DNA from: Kangiellaceae bacterium
GTDB taxonomy: Bacteria; Pseudomonadota; Gammaproteobacteria; Enterobacterales; Kangiellaceae
Direction of reading: 5' to 3'
DNA length: 61,675 bases
Assembly (NCBI GenBank): GCA_026196875.1
Contig: JAPHTP010000022.1
Location: 1 to 61,675, forward strand
Of the stretch, positions 18,744 to 27,237 are shown one piece after another (within the stretch, counting starts at the first letter, position 1; every line of letters begins with the position of its first letter). Made by a program: the position numbers and the translations under genes. Below the pieces are notes generated by a model that saw only the letters and a list, made by a program, of their open reading frames with translations, ran no database searches and was not told where the DNA came from.

Positions 18744-20180
18744 TTATTTTGAATATGGCGGCCACATTGTCGCAGCTAGCTTGGAGACTAATTTAGATTG
18801 CCTAAAGATAGATCTACAATTGCTAAACTGTTTAAATCCCTCAAAGCCATGATAGCGTCCGAAGCCGCTCTCGCCTACTCCTCCAAAAGGTAAGTCATCT
18901 TGAGCAGCATGTAGCAGGACATCGTTAACCGTTACGCCTCCGGAGAATGTCCTATCTAATACATTTCTTTCTTCCTGGCGGTCATGTCCAAAATAGTATA
19001 ACGCGAGAGGTCTTGGCCGCCCGTTAATATAATCGATGGGTTCCTCTAGTGAGGAGAAACTCTTTATCAATAAAATTGGTCCGAAAATTTCGTTATTCAT
19101 AACACTCATGTTCTCTGTAGGATCGATAACTAGCGTTAGAGGAATTTTAAAGTGCGGTTGTCCATTGAAATCTTCATCGGAAGGATTAAGTGTTTTTACT
19201 TTTGCTCCTTTGAGTTCTGCGTCATCTATATATTGCATTAACCTGTCAAAATGGTGTTCATTTATTATTGAGGTGTAGTCGGGGTTATCCTTGATACTTG
19301 GATACATCATTTTAAAAGCGCTTTCCAGAGAAGCAACAAATTCTTTCAATATATCGTCATGTACAAACACATAGTCAGGGGCTAAACACACTTGTCCCGC
19401 GTTCATTGTTTTACCCATGATAATCTTAGCCGCGGATGACTCTACATCTGCACTCTTGCCAATAATTACCGGTGATTTACCACCAAGCTCTAAAGTAACT
19501 GGAACAAGGCTATTTGAGGCTTCCCTCATTATATCTTTCGCTACTCTGCTACCGCCCGTATAGACCAGATGATCAAAGTTAAGCTGGCTAAAGCTACGAC
19601 CTGTCTCTACGTCCCCGGTAATTACAGCGAGCTCTTCTAAATCAAAACTTTCGGCGATGGCCTTTTTGAACAAATCCGAAGTTGCAGGCGTTAATTCGGA
19701 TGGCTTTATCATAGCTCTATTTCCCGCAGAAAGCATTCCAGCCAACGGGCCGAATGCCAACTGCAAGGGAAAATTCCATGGTGATATACAACCTATTACG
19801 CCCAGCGGCTGATACTCTACTTTGGAACTTGCTCCCAAATATCCAATGGGAAACATCGACTTTCTTCTTTGCGGACGTATCCACTTTTTTAGTCTTTTAC
19901 TTGCATCTTGCAATGACGCAATTGAGCCTCCGATATCAGTCAGTACCGATTGATGTACAGAACGATGACCAAAGTCCTCAGACATCGCTGAACAAAACTC
20001 CTTCTTATAGTTCTGTAATACCGAAACAGCACGTCCTAATCTGTCGACTCTAGTAGCTATGTCAACAGTCCCCTCCTTATAAAAAGCTTTTCTTTGATTA
20101 TCGAGGATACTCTTCATCAGTAATTGAGTAACAGAAATATCTTCAGATGAAACTTTTTCATGATTAACTACTTCAACCAT
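18744..20180 (-). CDS. Aldehyde dehydrogenase (coniferyl-aldehyde dehydrogenase-like)
   Basis: This 478-residue NAD(P)-dependent aldehyde dehydrogenase oxidises an aldehyde to the acid. Visible residues are Asn136 (SPWNFP), the catalytic Glu231 (LELGGKSP) and the nucleophile Cys265 (NAGQVCLAPDY). The AGQVCLAPDYV form and the short C-terminus match coniferyl-aldehyde dehydrogenase-type members. The start is supported by AGGG seven bases before the ATG. It follows the GMC oxidoreductase by 107 bases on the same strand, so the pair could carry out alcohol to aldehyde to acid on a pathway intermediate or a precursor. A housekeeping detoxification role carried along with the cluster cannot be excluded. 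Confidence 0.9.
   Translation of the reverse strand: MVEVVNHEKVSSEDISVTQLLMKSILDNQRKAFYKEGTVDIATRVDRLGRAVSVLQNYKKEFCSAMSEDFGHRSVHQSVLTDIGGSIASLQDASKRLKKWIRPQRRKSMFPIGYLGASSKVEYQPLGVIGCISPWNFPLQLAFGPLAGMLSAGNRAMIKPSELTPATSDLFKKAIAESFDLEELAVITGDVETGRSFSQLNFDHLVYTGGSRVAKDIMREASNSLVPVTLELGGKSPVIIGKSADVESSAAKIIMGKTMNAGQVCLAPDYVFVHDDILKEFVASLESAFKMMYPSIKDNPDYTSIINEHHFDRLMQYIDDAELKGAKVKTLNPSDEDFNGQPHFKIPLTLVIDPTENMSVMNNEIFGPILLIKSFSSLEEPIDYINGRPRPLALYYFGHDRQEERNVLDRTFSGGVTVNDVLLHAAQDDLPFGGVGESGFGRYHGFEGFKQFSNCRSIFRQSKLVSKLAATMWPPYSK
19548..19556 (-). promoter_or_regulatory. ops-like 9-mer GGCGGTAGC (possible RfaH-type recruitment site)
   Basis: On the minus strand, inside the aldehyde dehydrogenase gene, the sequence GGCGGTAGC equals the core of the Escherichia coli ops element recognised by RfaH. 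It lies about 1.1 kb before the 14.6-kb PKS gene, in an operon whose early part encodes an RfaH-like protein. The same bases encode Gly-Gly-Ser of a conserved ALDH loop, and one 9-mer match in a window this size has a sizeable probability by chance. ops elements normally sit in untranslated leaders. This is suggestive only. Confidence 0.25.
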
Positions 20181-20287
20181 AGTATGACCCTTGTGGAGAA
20201 AAAAGTAATTGCCGCGTTTTACTAATTTAAACTTGTTTAAAAAGAGATTAAGAACTGTTTATAACAAAATGATAAATGTATCGTTTG

Positions 20288-21904
20288 TTAGCTTTGATAA
20301 TGTTCTAAGATTAATTCTGCGCCTTTAGAAGCTATAGCCATTGTGGGCGCATTAGTATTCCCACTCGTAATTGTTGGCATAATAGAAGCGTCAATAACTC
20401 TCAGGTTGTTTACTCCGTGCACCCTGAGTTGATCATCTACAACTGCCATATCGTCAGAGCCCATTTTACATGTGCCAACAGGATGGTAAATATGACAAAC
20501 CCGCTCTCTCAACATCTGCTCGATTTCTTCATCTGTTTGTATATGTTCGCCAGGGAAAAGCTCCTTCCCTCTATGCCTTTGATAAGCGTCCTGGCGTAAA
20601 ATATTCCGACCTAGTTTAAATCCATTGGTTAAATCTTTAACATCATCCTGATGATCGAGAAGGTTTAAATGAATTAATGGCTCCTCACTATAACAACCTG
20701 ATCGCAACTTAACTGTTCCTCGGCTTTTAGGCCTTAGCAAAGTTATATGTAATGAATATCCATGTTCCCTTATTACTTTATGATCGAGACCATGGTCATT
20801 GAAGAGTGAGCAAGTTGATTGCAACTGAATATCTGGAATTTCCTTGTCAGGATTCGAAAAAATAAATCCACCCGACTCTACGATTGGCTTTGAAAACAGC
20901 CCTGCTTGTTTTGTCACATGTCGATAAAATTCATAGGCCATTTTGAACACGCCTGAAAAGTTAAGCGCCACTGTATCTGAAACTTTACTCTTAGTCGAAA
21001 TAACAACATCCGCGTGTTCTTGTAAATTTTCACCAACACCGGGCAAATCCTCTACGACCTCAATCTCGTGTTTCTCGAGCTCTTCTTTAGGGCCTATTCC
21101 TGATAGCATCAAAAGCTTGGGGGTATTAAAAGTGCCCGCCGACACAATGACTTCTTTTCGCGCCGTGGCAACTTTAAGTTTCTTACCAACCCGATAAGTT
21201 ATACCTACCGCTTTTTTATCTTTGAAGTCGATTTTAATTGTCTGGGCTTTTACGACTACACTAAGATTGGACCTATGCATTACCGGATGTAAAAAAGCAT
21301 TAGCCGCGCTCTCTCGTCGTTTTCCTCTCATAGTAACCTGATACATCCCAACTCCAGCTTGAGTTTTCCCATTGAAATCTGAATTGTAGGGGTAGCCAGC
21401 TTGTAATGCTGCCAAAAGCAATCTTTCAGCGTGAGGGTGTGGGTTCTCAATATTTCGTACAGCCAAGCCGCCACTTTTTCCGTGGTACTCATTTTCGAAA
21501 TTTAGATTCGATTCGCAACGTTTAAAGTGCTCAAGTAAATCGCTATAACCCCAACCTCTGTTGCCGAGTGCTTCCCAGTGATCATAGTCTCGAGCATTTC
21601 CTCTGGAATAAACAAGGGCATTGATCGAACTCCCTCCACCTAGCGTTTTACCTTGAGGACAAAAAATATTTCGGCTATTGAGGTTTTCCTCTTTTTGGGT
21701 CCAGAATCGCCAATTATATTTTTCGCTCATGTAGAGCAAAACCGTACCTAAAGGAGTTTTTATCTTAGCGCTATCATCTTTGTCACCCGCTTCCACAAGC
21801 AAGACTTTGTGCGCAGGATTCTGAGAGAGTCTGTTAGCTAATAAACAGCCTGCTGACCCTCCGCCAACAATGATAAAGTCATAACTTGAATCAGATGAAG
21901 CCAT
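20288..21904 (-). CDS. GMC-family FAD oxidoreductase (choline / alcohol dehydrogenase-like)
   Basis: This is a 538-residue flavoprotein. The FAD-binding Rossmann motif is at the N-terminus (IIVGGGSAGCLLANRL, with VEAG at the end of the second strand). The GMC signature GKTLGGGSSIN lies near residue 90, and the motif GPKEELE lies in the middle part. The catalytic His is in YHPVGTCKMG near the C-terminus, followed by SGNTNAPTMAIASKGAE, with Asn in the second active-site position. It should oxidise a primary alcohol to an aldehyde, handing electrons to a quinone or other acceptor. It sits between a DoxX-like membrane protein (18-base gap) and the aldehyde dehydrogenase on the same strand, so the three are probably co-transcribed. 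The natural substrate is unknown. Confidence 0.92.
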   Translation of the reverse strand: MASSDSSYDFIIVGGGSAGCLLANRLSQNPAHKVLLVEAGDKDDSAKIKTPLGTVLLYMSEKYNWRFWTQKEENLNSRNIFCPQGKTLGGGSSINALVYSRGNARDYDHWEALGNRGWGYSDLLEHFKRCESNLNFENEYHGKSGGLAVRNIENPHPHAERLLLAALQAGYPYNSDFNGKTQAGVGMYQVTMRGKRRESAANAFLHPVMHRSNLSVVVKAQTIKIDFKDKKAVGITYRVGKKLKVATARKEVIVSAGTFNTPKLLMLSGIGPKEELEKHEIEVVEDLPGVGENLQEHADVVISTKSKVSDTVALNFSGVFKMAYEFYRHVTKQAGLFSKPIVESGGFIFSNPDKEIPDIQLQSTCSLFNDHGLDHKVIREHGYSLHITLLRPKSRGTVKLRSGCYSEEPLIHLNLLDHQDDVKDLTNGFKLGRNILRQDAYQRHRGKELFPGEHIQTDEEIEQMLRERVCHIYHPVGTCKMGSDDMAVVDDQLRVHGVNNLRVIDASIMPTITSGNTNAPTMAIASKGAELILEHYQS

Positions 21905-21922
21905 TCCAAAACTACTTCAAAA

Positions 21923-22315
21923 TTACGAGTATTTTACTAACATATGTTTATAAGCATCTGAATATGCTCTTAACAAGATGACTGTCAAGACCGCAACAAC
22001 AGTGAAAGCGTAATACCACTGTAATTCAAAGAAATAAACCAAACACAAGCATGCAGAGATAGGCGCGAGTAATGCCACTCCAAGCGCTGGCTTATAGTTC
22101 GTGAGCAAACTAATTGCACCAATTAGTTGAATAGACTTCATAAATGCCCAGAAGTAAGTCGTGTTTTTCAATGTATAAAGAAAAGCTTCTGACGGCGTAG
22201 GATCCGGAGTAATGTGGATATCAAACAGAAGATAAAGCGCTCCGTCTACCGCGCCAAACAGGAAAATTATACCCAAAAGGTAACGGGCAATTGTTTCGTA
22301 AATCTTTAGTTTCAT
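21923..22315 (-). CDS. Small DoxX-like integral membrane protein
   Basis: This 130-residue protein has four predicted hydrophobic segments (about residues 8-30, 55-75, 78-95 and 98-117) and a polar C-terminal tail. The spacing, with a FGAVDGALY-type start and a proline-rich loop after the first helix, resembles DoxX-like proteins. It is 18 bases upstream of the GMC oxidoreductase. DoxX-type proteins often accompany membrane-linked redox enzymes, so it could be a membrane or electron-transfer partner of the GMC enzyme. That role is inferred from position only. Confidence 0.65.
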   Translation of the reverse strand: MKLKIYETIARYLLGIIFLFGAVDGALYLLFDIHITPDPTPSEAFLYTLKNTTYFWAFMKSIQLIGAISLLTNYKPALGVALLAPISACLCLVYFFELQWYYAFTVVAVLTVILLRAYSDAYKHMLVKYS

Positions 22316-22528
22316 TTTATTGATAGCTCCAAATTGTTAAATAGCTTTCACTAACCGATTAGGGATTCGTTTAATAGATGTAACCATACTGCACATCGAT
22401 AAAGTAAATGCAACACCACTTGAATTTTAACAAGTTAAGATAGTTAACAAACTTAAAGAAACTTAGCCAAAACAGGCCAAGTTTGTGGTGCAAAATATGT
22501 TTATAAAATTTGATTTTCGCTATGCGAG

Positions 22529-23281
22529 TCAAGCCATAGCGCTTTCAGGGGTTTGTTTAGGTTGACTTTCCATTCTGGCTGGCTTTGATGTCGCTGTTAG
22601 CTTATCAGAAACTATTTTTCCATCCAGAAGTTCTACAATTCTGCCAGCTTTGGAAGCCGATCGAGGGTCATGGGTTACCATACATATGGTGGCTCCTTCT
22701 GCGTGAAGCTTATCAAACAGCTCCATTACCGCGTCTGCATTTTTTGAGTCCAGATTTCCTGTTGGCTCGTCCGCAAGTAGTATTGAAGGATTACCAGCTA
22801 TAGCTCTTGCCACCGCGACCCTTTGTTGTTGTCCTCCTGACAGCTGGGAGGGGAAATGTTTGGCTCTATGACCCATGTTAACCTTTTCCAACGCTTCTTT
22901 AGCCATCTGCCGATATTGGCTCTTCGAAAGATCTGTTCGATAGGTTAATGGTAGCTCAACGTTTTCTTCAACACTAAGGTCACTGATAAGATTAAAAGAC
23001 TGAAATATAAAACCTATCTCTTTATTCCTAATACGAGCTCGCTCGCCTTTAGAAATATTTGACACTTTATGACTTGCTAATGAGTATTCTCCATTACTTG
23101 TAGTGTCCAATAAACCAAGTAAAGATAATAGGGTTGATTTTCCGCAACCTGAAGGTCCAGAAATTGAAAGGTACTCACCCTTGTCGATTGTTAATGTAAT
23201 GTCACTCAGTGCATGTGTTTCAACTTCGTCAGTGCGAAACACTTTGCAAATTTTATCTAGTTTGATCAAAGCCTCAGTCAT
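22529..23281 (-). CDS. ABC transporter ATP-binding protein (MacB/LolD type)
   Basis: This 250-residue nucleotide-binding subunit has Walker [10 protein letters not shown] (42-50), a Q-loop in [13 protein letters not shown], the signature LSGGQ (147-151), Walker B ILLADE (167-172) and the switch His in MVTHD. The [10 protein letters not shown] segment and the length match MacB/LolD-family ATPases, which pair with an FtsX-like permease. No such permease is in the window. The start has GAGG nine bases before the ATG. The gene lies 31 bases after the adaptor gene, so the two form one transcription unit that probably exports the metabolite or supports self-resistance. Confidence 0.93.
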   Translation of the reverse strand: MTEALIKLDKICKVFRTDEVETHALSDITLTIDKGEYLSISGPSGCGKSTLLSLLGLLDTTSNGEYSLASHKVSNISKGERARIRNKEIGFIFQSFNLISDLSVEENVELPLTYRTDLSKSQYRQMAKEALEKVNMGHRAKHFPSQLSGGQQQRVAVARAIAGNPSILLADEPTGNLDSKNADAVMELFDKLHAEGATICMVTHDPRSASKAGRIVELLDGKIVSDKLTATSKPARMESQPKQTPESAMA

Positions 23282-23312
23282 AATTATTGCCTCTTAATAG
23301 TTATTTAAAGTA

Positions 23313-24563
23313 TCAATTTAGTCTGAAAGACTCATAGGTTTCGAAACGAGTTGGATCAGAAGTTACTATTTTGTCTCCAACCTTCAGTCCTTCGATAATC
23401 TGGATCTGGTTAACAGAACCAAACCCAACTTGAACTTGAACTCGTTTTGCAAACATTCCATCTTCCGTAATCTTATAAAAATTAGTTTGACTCCTACTTT
23501 GCGCAAACAACGGACGACTTACATATAGTGCATCTTCTATTTCCGCGATCTTAATTTCTCCATTCACACTCAAATCTGGACGAGCGTCATCAGGAAGCTT
23601 ACTTGTAAAGCTCACATCTACCTGAACATTACCGTTAATAACAGCAGGGTCTATCCTAGAAATTTCTCCCTCAATTTTATTGTTCCGCGTATCAATAATA
23701 ACCTTTTGACCGACAGCGACTTCCCGTATCTGTATTTCTGGAACTTGAAGTTCGGCGATTAGCGAATCTTGCTGTGCAAGCTTCGCGATATTGGCTCCCA
23801 TCATAACTCTCTGACCTGCTTGTAATGGAACTTCAAGAACTATGCTATCCATGGAGGCTTTAACTTCTAAGTCATCAACCTGTTGTTGAATACTCTCCAA
23901 TATTTTCTTGCTCTTACTAAGCCTCGCCGATCTGGCACTGTTTTGTGCTATTAAATTCTCTTCCATCTTTTTCAGTTGATCCTGACTCGACTTCCATCGT
24001 TGTTTTAACTGCACCTTCGCTAACCGAGCTCGATTATATTCAAGCTTTGAAGTGGCGCCAGTCTCTATCAACTCGCTTCGAGCATTAAATTCATCTACGC
24101 CAATTTCGTAGTCTATCTTTGCGTTTAAAGCGTTTGATACCTGCTGTTGCAGTGCTGACTCTTGCGCGACCCTCTCAGCCTTAACTTCTGCCTCCATTGC
24201 CTCAAGCTCCCATTTAGCTTCCGCTAGTTGGCGCTCAAGTTGTGGGTTGCTCAGTAGAACAATCAAATCCCCTTCTTTTACAACGTTACCGGCTTTGACT
24301 ATAACTTTTTCCACTTTTGCTTCGAAAGTTGCTGACAACCACTGAATATTGTCCGGAACTAGTAAACCTGCTCCGCGGACGGAGACGGTATATTTCCCTC
24401 TTTTTACTACATCAAGAACGATACTGTTTCGGTCTATGCTGAAATCAGACTGACCAAGGTATATTAGATATTTGGCGGCAAAAAAAACTGGTACTGCTAG
24501 CAGTGCCAGCAATAAGTAGCGTTTAATACCGGGCGATTTCTTTTCTTCTATGGCAATATCCAT
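23313..24563 (-). CDS. HlyD/MacA-family periplasmic adaptor (membrane fusion protein)
   Basis: This protein has about 416 residues. There is one N-terminal membrane anchor (about 15-37). It is followed by a lipoyl-like segment (VEKVIVKAGNVVKEGD), a long coiled coil (about 100-235), the second lipoyl half (VLEVPLQAGQRV) and a beta-barrel/membrane-proximal region. The preferred start is the ATG at 24563, preceded by GGAG with a 5-base gap; a TTG codon just upstream is also in frame. It would bridge an inner-membrane ABC exporter to an outer-membrane TolC-type channel. Neither the permease nor the channel is encoded nearby. Confidence 0.9.
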   Translation of the reverse strand: MDIAIEEKKSPGIKRYLLLALLAVPVFFAAKYLIYLGQSDFSIDRNSIVLDVVKRGKYTVSVRGAGLLVPDNIQWLSATFEAKVEKVIVKAGNVVKEGDLIVLLSNPQLERQLAEAKWELEAMEAEVKAERVAQESALQQQVSNALNAKIDYEIGVDEFNARSELIETGATSKLEYNRARLAKVQLKQRWKSSQDQLKKMEENLIAQNSARSARLSKSKKILESIQQQVDDLEVKASMDSIVLEVPLQAGQRVMMGANIAKLAQQDSLIAELQVPEIQIREVAVGQKVIIDTRNNKIEGEISRIDPAVINGNVQVDVSFTSKLPDDARPDLSVNGEIKIAEIEDALYVSRPLFAQSRSQTNFYKITEDGMFAKRVQVQVGFGSVNQIQIIEGLKVGDKIVTSDPTRFETYESFRLN

Positions 24564-24566
24564 CAA

Positions 24567-25196
24567 GACTCCAGATCCACTTTAATCATCACTTGGTAAA
24601 CACGGCTGAAATAATGTGACTAATCCTAAAAGTCTAGATTCAGTGTTACCCAAAAACTAAAATCACTATAAGAAATCACCAAAACCAACACTAGCCCCAA
24701 ATTAGGATTTCTTTGTTTTTATATTAATTATGTTATTTCTACTTTATAGCCCGGTTGATTGAGAGCTTTCTTTGTTCAACGAAACAGAGGCACAAATACT
24801 AAATTTAGAAATCAGAAAATTTTAAAAAACTGGTCTATATTATGATAAAGGTATAAATAATTGCTTGTGTAGGAAGCCAGATGCTTAGAAACTTAATTTT
24901 TTATTTGGCAACTCTTTCCGAACTGAACGATTTAGTTCTCGTCATATGGGTATAGATATAGCTCCGCCCTGCAATTCTCTTTGCATGTTTCGTTAAAAAA
25001 AACCAGAGTACTAGCAAATAATCGAGAGTCTGTCCCACAGATAAAAAATCAGAACTTCGGACTTTCTAAACGGACTCTTAATAACTGACGCAAACCTAAT
25101 GTCGTTATAGCTAATTAACAATTAGCGTCTAAATTAGCTTTCTTATAAAATCTTTCATTCAACCTGGCTAAACAAGCCAGATATCAATATCTACAT
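24567..25196. other. Gene-free 630-bp region between the RfaH-like gene and the exporter genes
   Basis: This stretch is AT-rich and has no plausible coding region on either strand. It contains a weak hairpin (CTGGC/GCCAG) just after the RfaH-like stop. It also contains an exact 8-base inverted repeat AATCCTAA / TTAGGATT (24622-24629 and 24702-24709) with 72 bases between arms, close to the adaptor start. A promoter for the exporter operon is likely here, but I could not fix a convincing -35/-10 pair. Confidence 0.5.
25164..25180 (-). terminator. Weak hairpin after the RfaH-like gene
   Basis: CTGGC and GCCAG form a 5-bp stem with a 7-base loop, 17-33 bases past the stop codon on the minus strand. 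The T-rich stretch that follows is poor. It could be a leaky terminator, which would suit an operon read through with the help of an antiterminator. Confidence 0.25.
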
Positions 25197-25715
25197 CTAG
25201 TAGATCGACGTTTTACTAACATATGAAGATGGTACTGTCATAGTAGACATTCCACCCAACATATTTAGTAGTACTACTACCCTGTTTTCGCTATGCATCT
25301 CACAAAACGTGGCTTTAATATCAGTAAAGCCTTTACCATTTATAAAGACATTGTCACCTTTTTCGAAGGGGTGAATTTTGGCTCCGCCGTTTTGATGCTC
25401 ATATTCGCAAGCTTTTATACTATTGATAACAGAGTCACTAATCGTGGAGTACCTATCTCCGAACTTAACAAAGCCGGTAACGCCCGGTGAGTATTTAACT
25501 GAAGTGAGAGACTTTATTTCGGGGTCAACGTTTAGAAAAATATAGCGAGGAAACAACGACTCCTTCATGCTACGAGTAATAATTCCGGCGCGTTTACTTT
25601 TAGTTATAGCTCTGTTTATTAAAGGCCTATATACCTCGAACCCTTGCCTTAGCAAACTACCTTCAGCTACATCATCCTTTTGCGGTTTGCAATACACGAC
25701 GAACCAGACTTTCAT
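25197..25715 (-). CDS. RfaH/LoaP-like NusG paralogue (specialised transcription antiterminator)
   Basis: This 172-residue protein aligns along its length with RfaH. The NGN domain starts WFVVYCKPQ (RfaH WYLLYCKRG), then LFPRYIFLNVDPE (RfaH LFPNYLFVEFDPE) and SPGVTGFVKFG (RfaH TRGVSHFVRFG). The C-terminal KOW-type part has GDNVFINGKGFTDIKATF (RfaH GDKVIITEGAFEGFQAIF). Such proteins join elongating RNA polymerase at a specific leader site and suppress early termination across very long operons. Known relatives in antibiotic clusters are LoaP (difficidin and macrolactin) and TaA (myxovirescin). It lies just ahead of the long left block and is the most likely dedicated regulator of the PKS/NRPS genes. 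No DNA-binding repressor is present in the window. Confidence 0.88.
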   Translation of the reverse strand: MKVWFVVYCKPQKDDVAEGSLLRQGFEVYRPLINRAITKSKRAGIITRSMKESLFPRYIFLNVDPEIKSLTSVKYSPGVTGFVKFGDRYSTISDSVINSIKACEYEHQNGGAKIHPFEKGDNVFINGKGFTDIKATFCEMHSENRVVVLLNMLGGMSTMTVPSSYVSKTSIY

Positions 25716-25982
25716 TTCTCACACCACCTACTAAAAAAACTCAACATACTTCTTAAAATAATTCTATAAACTATTGAGTAATACTTATTCTTAATTAAAC
25801 GATGCTGAACTGCTCAATTATCCTACTCTTGGTAGCCAACTAAAAAATCTTCAGCAATACAACTTAAAATTTGAAAGCAAAGGTAAAACCAACAATTCGA
25901 CTCTTCTATTTTATAAATTGTTTAAACCCTTCGTAGACTCATTTTAAGGTTAATATTTTTATACTTATTTAAAATTTACTTC

Positions 25983-26279
25983 TTAACCACATTGAGCACT
26001 CGATAAACTCAACATGCTTTCTGAATTATTCGAAATCGAACCCTTATAGATAAGCTCTACCATCTCACCAATAGTACTAGCTACAAGGATTTCTTCTACA
26101 GGAGTATTGACCGACAAGGTATTTAGCGTGTCTGCAACTATAACCGCGCGGTCACAAGAGCTCGCACCTAGTTCGCAGAAATATGTATCGTCCGTAATAA
26201 TGGGAGCTTCCTCAAAAAGCTCGAATACTATTTTTTCTACATGCTTGACTAATACTTTAAAAATATCTTCTTTTTCCAT
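25983..26279 (-). CDS. Free-standing acyl carrier protein, beta-branching donor type
   Basis: This is a 98-residue carrier protein. The phosphopantetheine site is LGASSCDRAVI, the second Ser of ASS taking the cofactor. This form is close to the LGANSIDR motif of donor ACPs in HMG-synthase (beta-branching) cassettes rather than to the GxDSL of in-line ACPs. The start at 26279 is chosen because GGGAG sits six bases before it. The frame extends to an ATG at 26378, but that extension is hydrophobic, not carrier-like and lacks a ribosome site. No HMG synthase, decarboxylating KS or enoyl-CoA hydratase is visible in this window. They may lie outside, or this ACP may serve another loading step. Confidence 0.82.
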   Translation of the reverse strand: MEKEDIFKVLVKHVEKIVFELFEEAPIITDDTYFCELGASSCDRAVIVADTLNTLSVNTPVEEILVASTIGEMVELIYKGSISNNSESMLSLSSAQCG

Positions 26280-26285
26280 GAAACG

Positions 26286-26290
26286 CTCCC
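26286..26290 (-). promoter_or_regulatory. Shine-Dalgarno GGGAG fixing the free ACP start
   Basis: GGGAG with a 6-base spacer precedes the ATG at 26279. It marks this as the start instead of the upstream in-frame ATG at 26378. Confidence 0.7.
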
Positions 26291-26508
26291 TGACAATATG
26301 ATTGTCGATTTCTATTACTACATTTTTCAGTCTCAACAAAACCAAAAAATTAGACTTTGACATCCTAAATACAAGCAAAGTTTATTCTCAAGTTTCAACT
26401 TTAGCGTATTAGTTTTTATTCTGCTCAAGGTCGCAACAGTCTCTTTTTGAGATAGCCAAAATAGTATTTATGGAACGACTTGACAATGTGCAAATTGAGA
26501 TATTTGTT

Positions 26509-26608
26509 CATTTAATTCCAAATTCAACATTTTAATCCCCAGCAGAGATTTAATTATTTGTTCACTTTGCGAAATGTAATTATTTATTTCCAATTGTGAT
26601 ATTTTAAT
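26509..26608. repeat. Imperfect direct repeat, AT-rich, upstream of left block
   Basis: Two copies share CATTTAATTCCAAATT...ATTTTAAT and ATTTATTTCCAATT...ATTTTAAT, with arms at 26509-26536 and 26582-26608. TATTTGTTCA(T/C)T is also repeated at 26501 and 26555. The repeats lie 230-330 bases upstream of the free ACP start, a suitable place for activator sites, but AT-rich sequence produces such matches easily. Confidence 0.3.
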
Positions 26609-27211
26609 GACAGTAAGCCCTTATAAAATTTCACCAAAGCAATCTCGAGTTGGAATTATTGGCTCTTCAAGAAAGTTGATAACTAAAATTTTTCATCGCA
26701 AAAAATTAGTACAAGTTGGCTATTAACTCATATCTAAAAACGCGATGACCGTTTCATCTGTTTTACAAAAACACTTAGAACTTAATGTTTGTTTGAAGAG
26801 CAATAGTTGAAAACCATCATATTCAATAGCTCGCATGTTGACTCTATATTCGGCTGCATTATTCAGCCATTTTTTTCTTAATCTATGTTGCGACCATATC
26901 GACCTAATTGTCTCTCGTAATACGATTAATCTCAAATAAGATAAAGTTAAGGAACAGTAGAGAAAGTAGAAATAGCCCATGTGGGGATGGCGGAATATTT
27001 ACTGTTTTTAGAGCGTAGCTAAGAAATTGTAAATCGACGTTTTTTCTAATCTAACTGACCCTTAACTCAAACCAAATTTGTAATTTGAGACTAAAAGATA
27101 GCCCAGTGAAAATATTGATGAGATGATCAACCTATTAGATAGTGGATTGACCAGTACAAATATACTTCGAGTTCGCCCTCCAATAAGTTGCAATACATTT
27201 AGAATTTCGCT

Positions 27212-27237
27212 AGGGACTTATGTCCTTTTTATTTTTT
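27212..27237 (+). terminator. Terminator-like hairpin with T-run (plus strand), no gene in front
   Basis: AGGGAC, loop TTAT, GTCCTT forms a 6-bp stem (one G-T pair), followed by a T-rich tract ending ATTTTTT. It would end a plus-strand transcript, yet no plus-strand gene lies upstream in the window. This points to a small RNA, to a remnant, or to blocking of antisense transcription. Confidence 0.4.

Noticed and set aside
26280-26378. Upstream in-frame extension of the free ACP (ATG at 26378)
   Set aside because: The extension is not carrier-like and lacks a ribosome site, while GGGAG is placed correctly for the ATG at 26279.
26723-26980. 85-codon minus-strand open frame in the intergenic region
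   Set aside because: No Shine-Dalgarno before the ATG and no motif. It could be a real small gene but I cannot support it.
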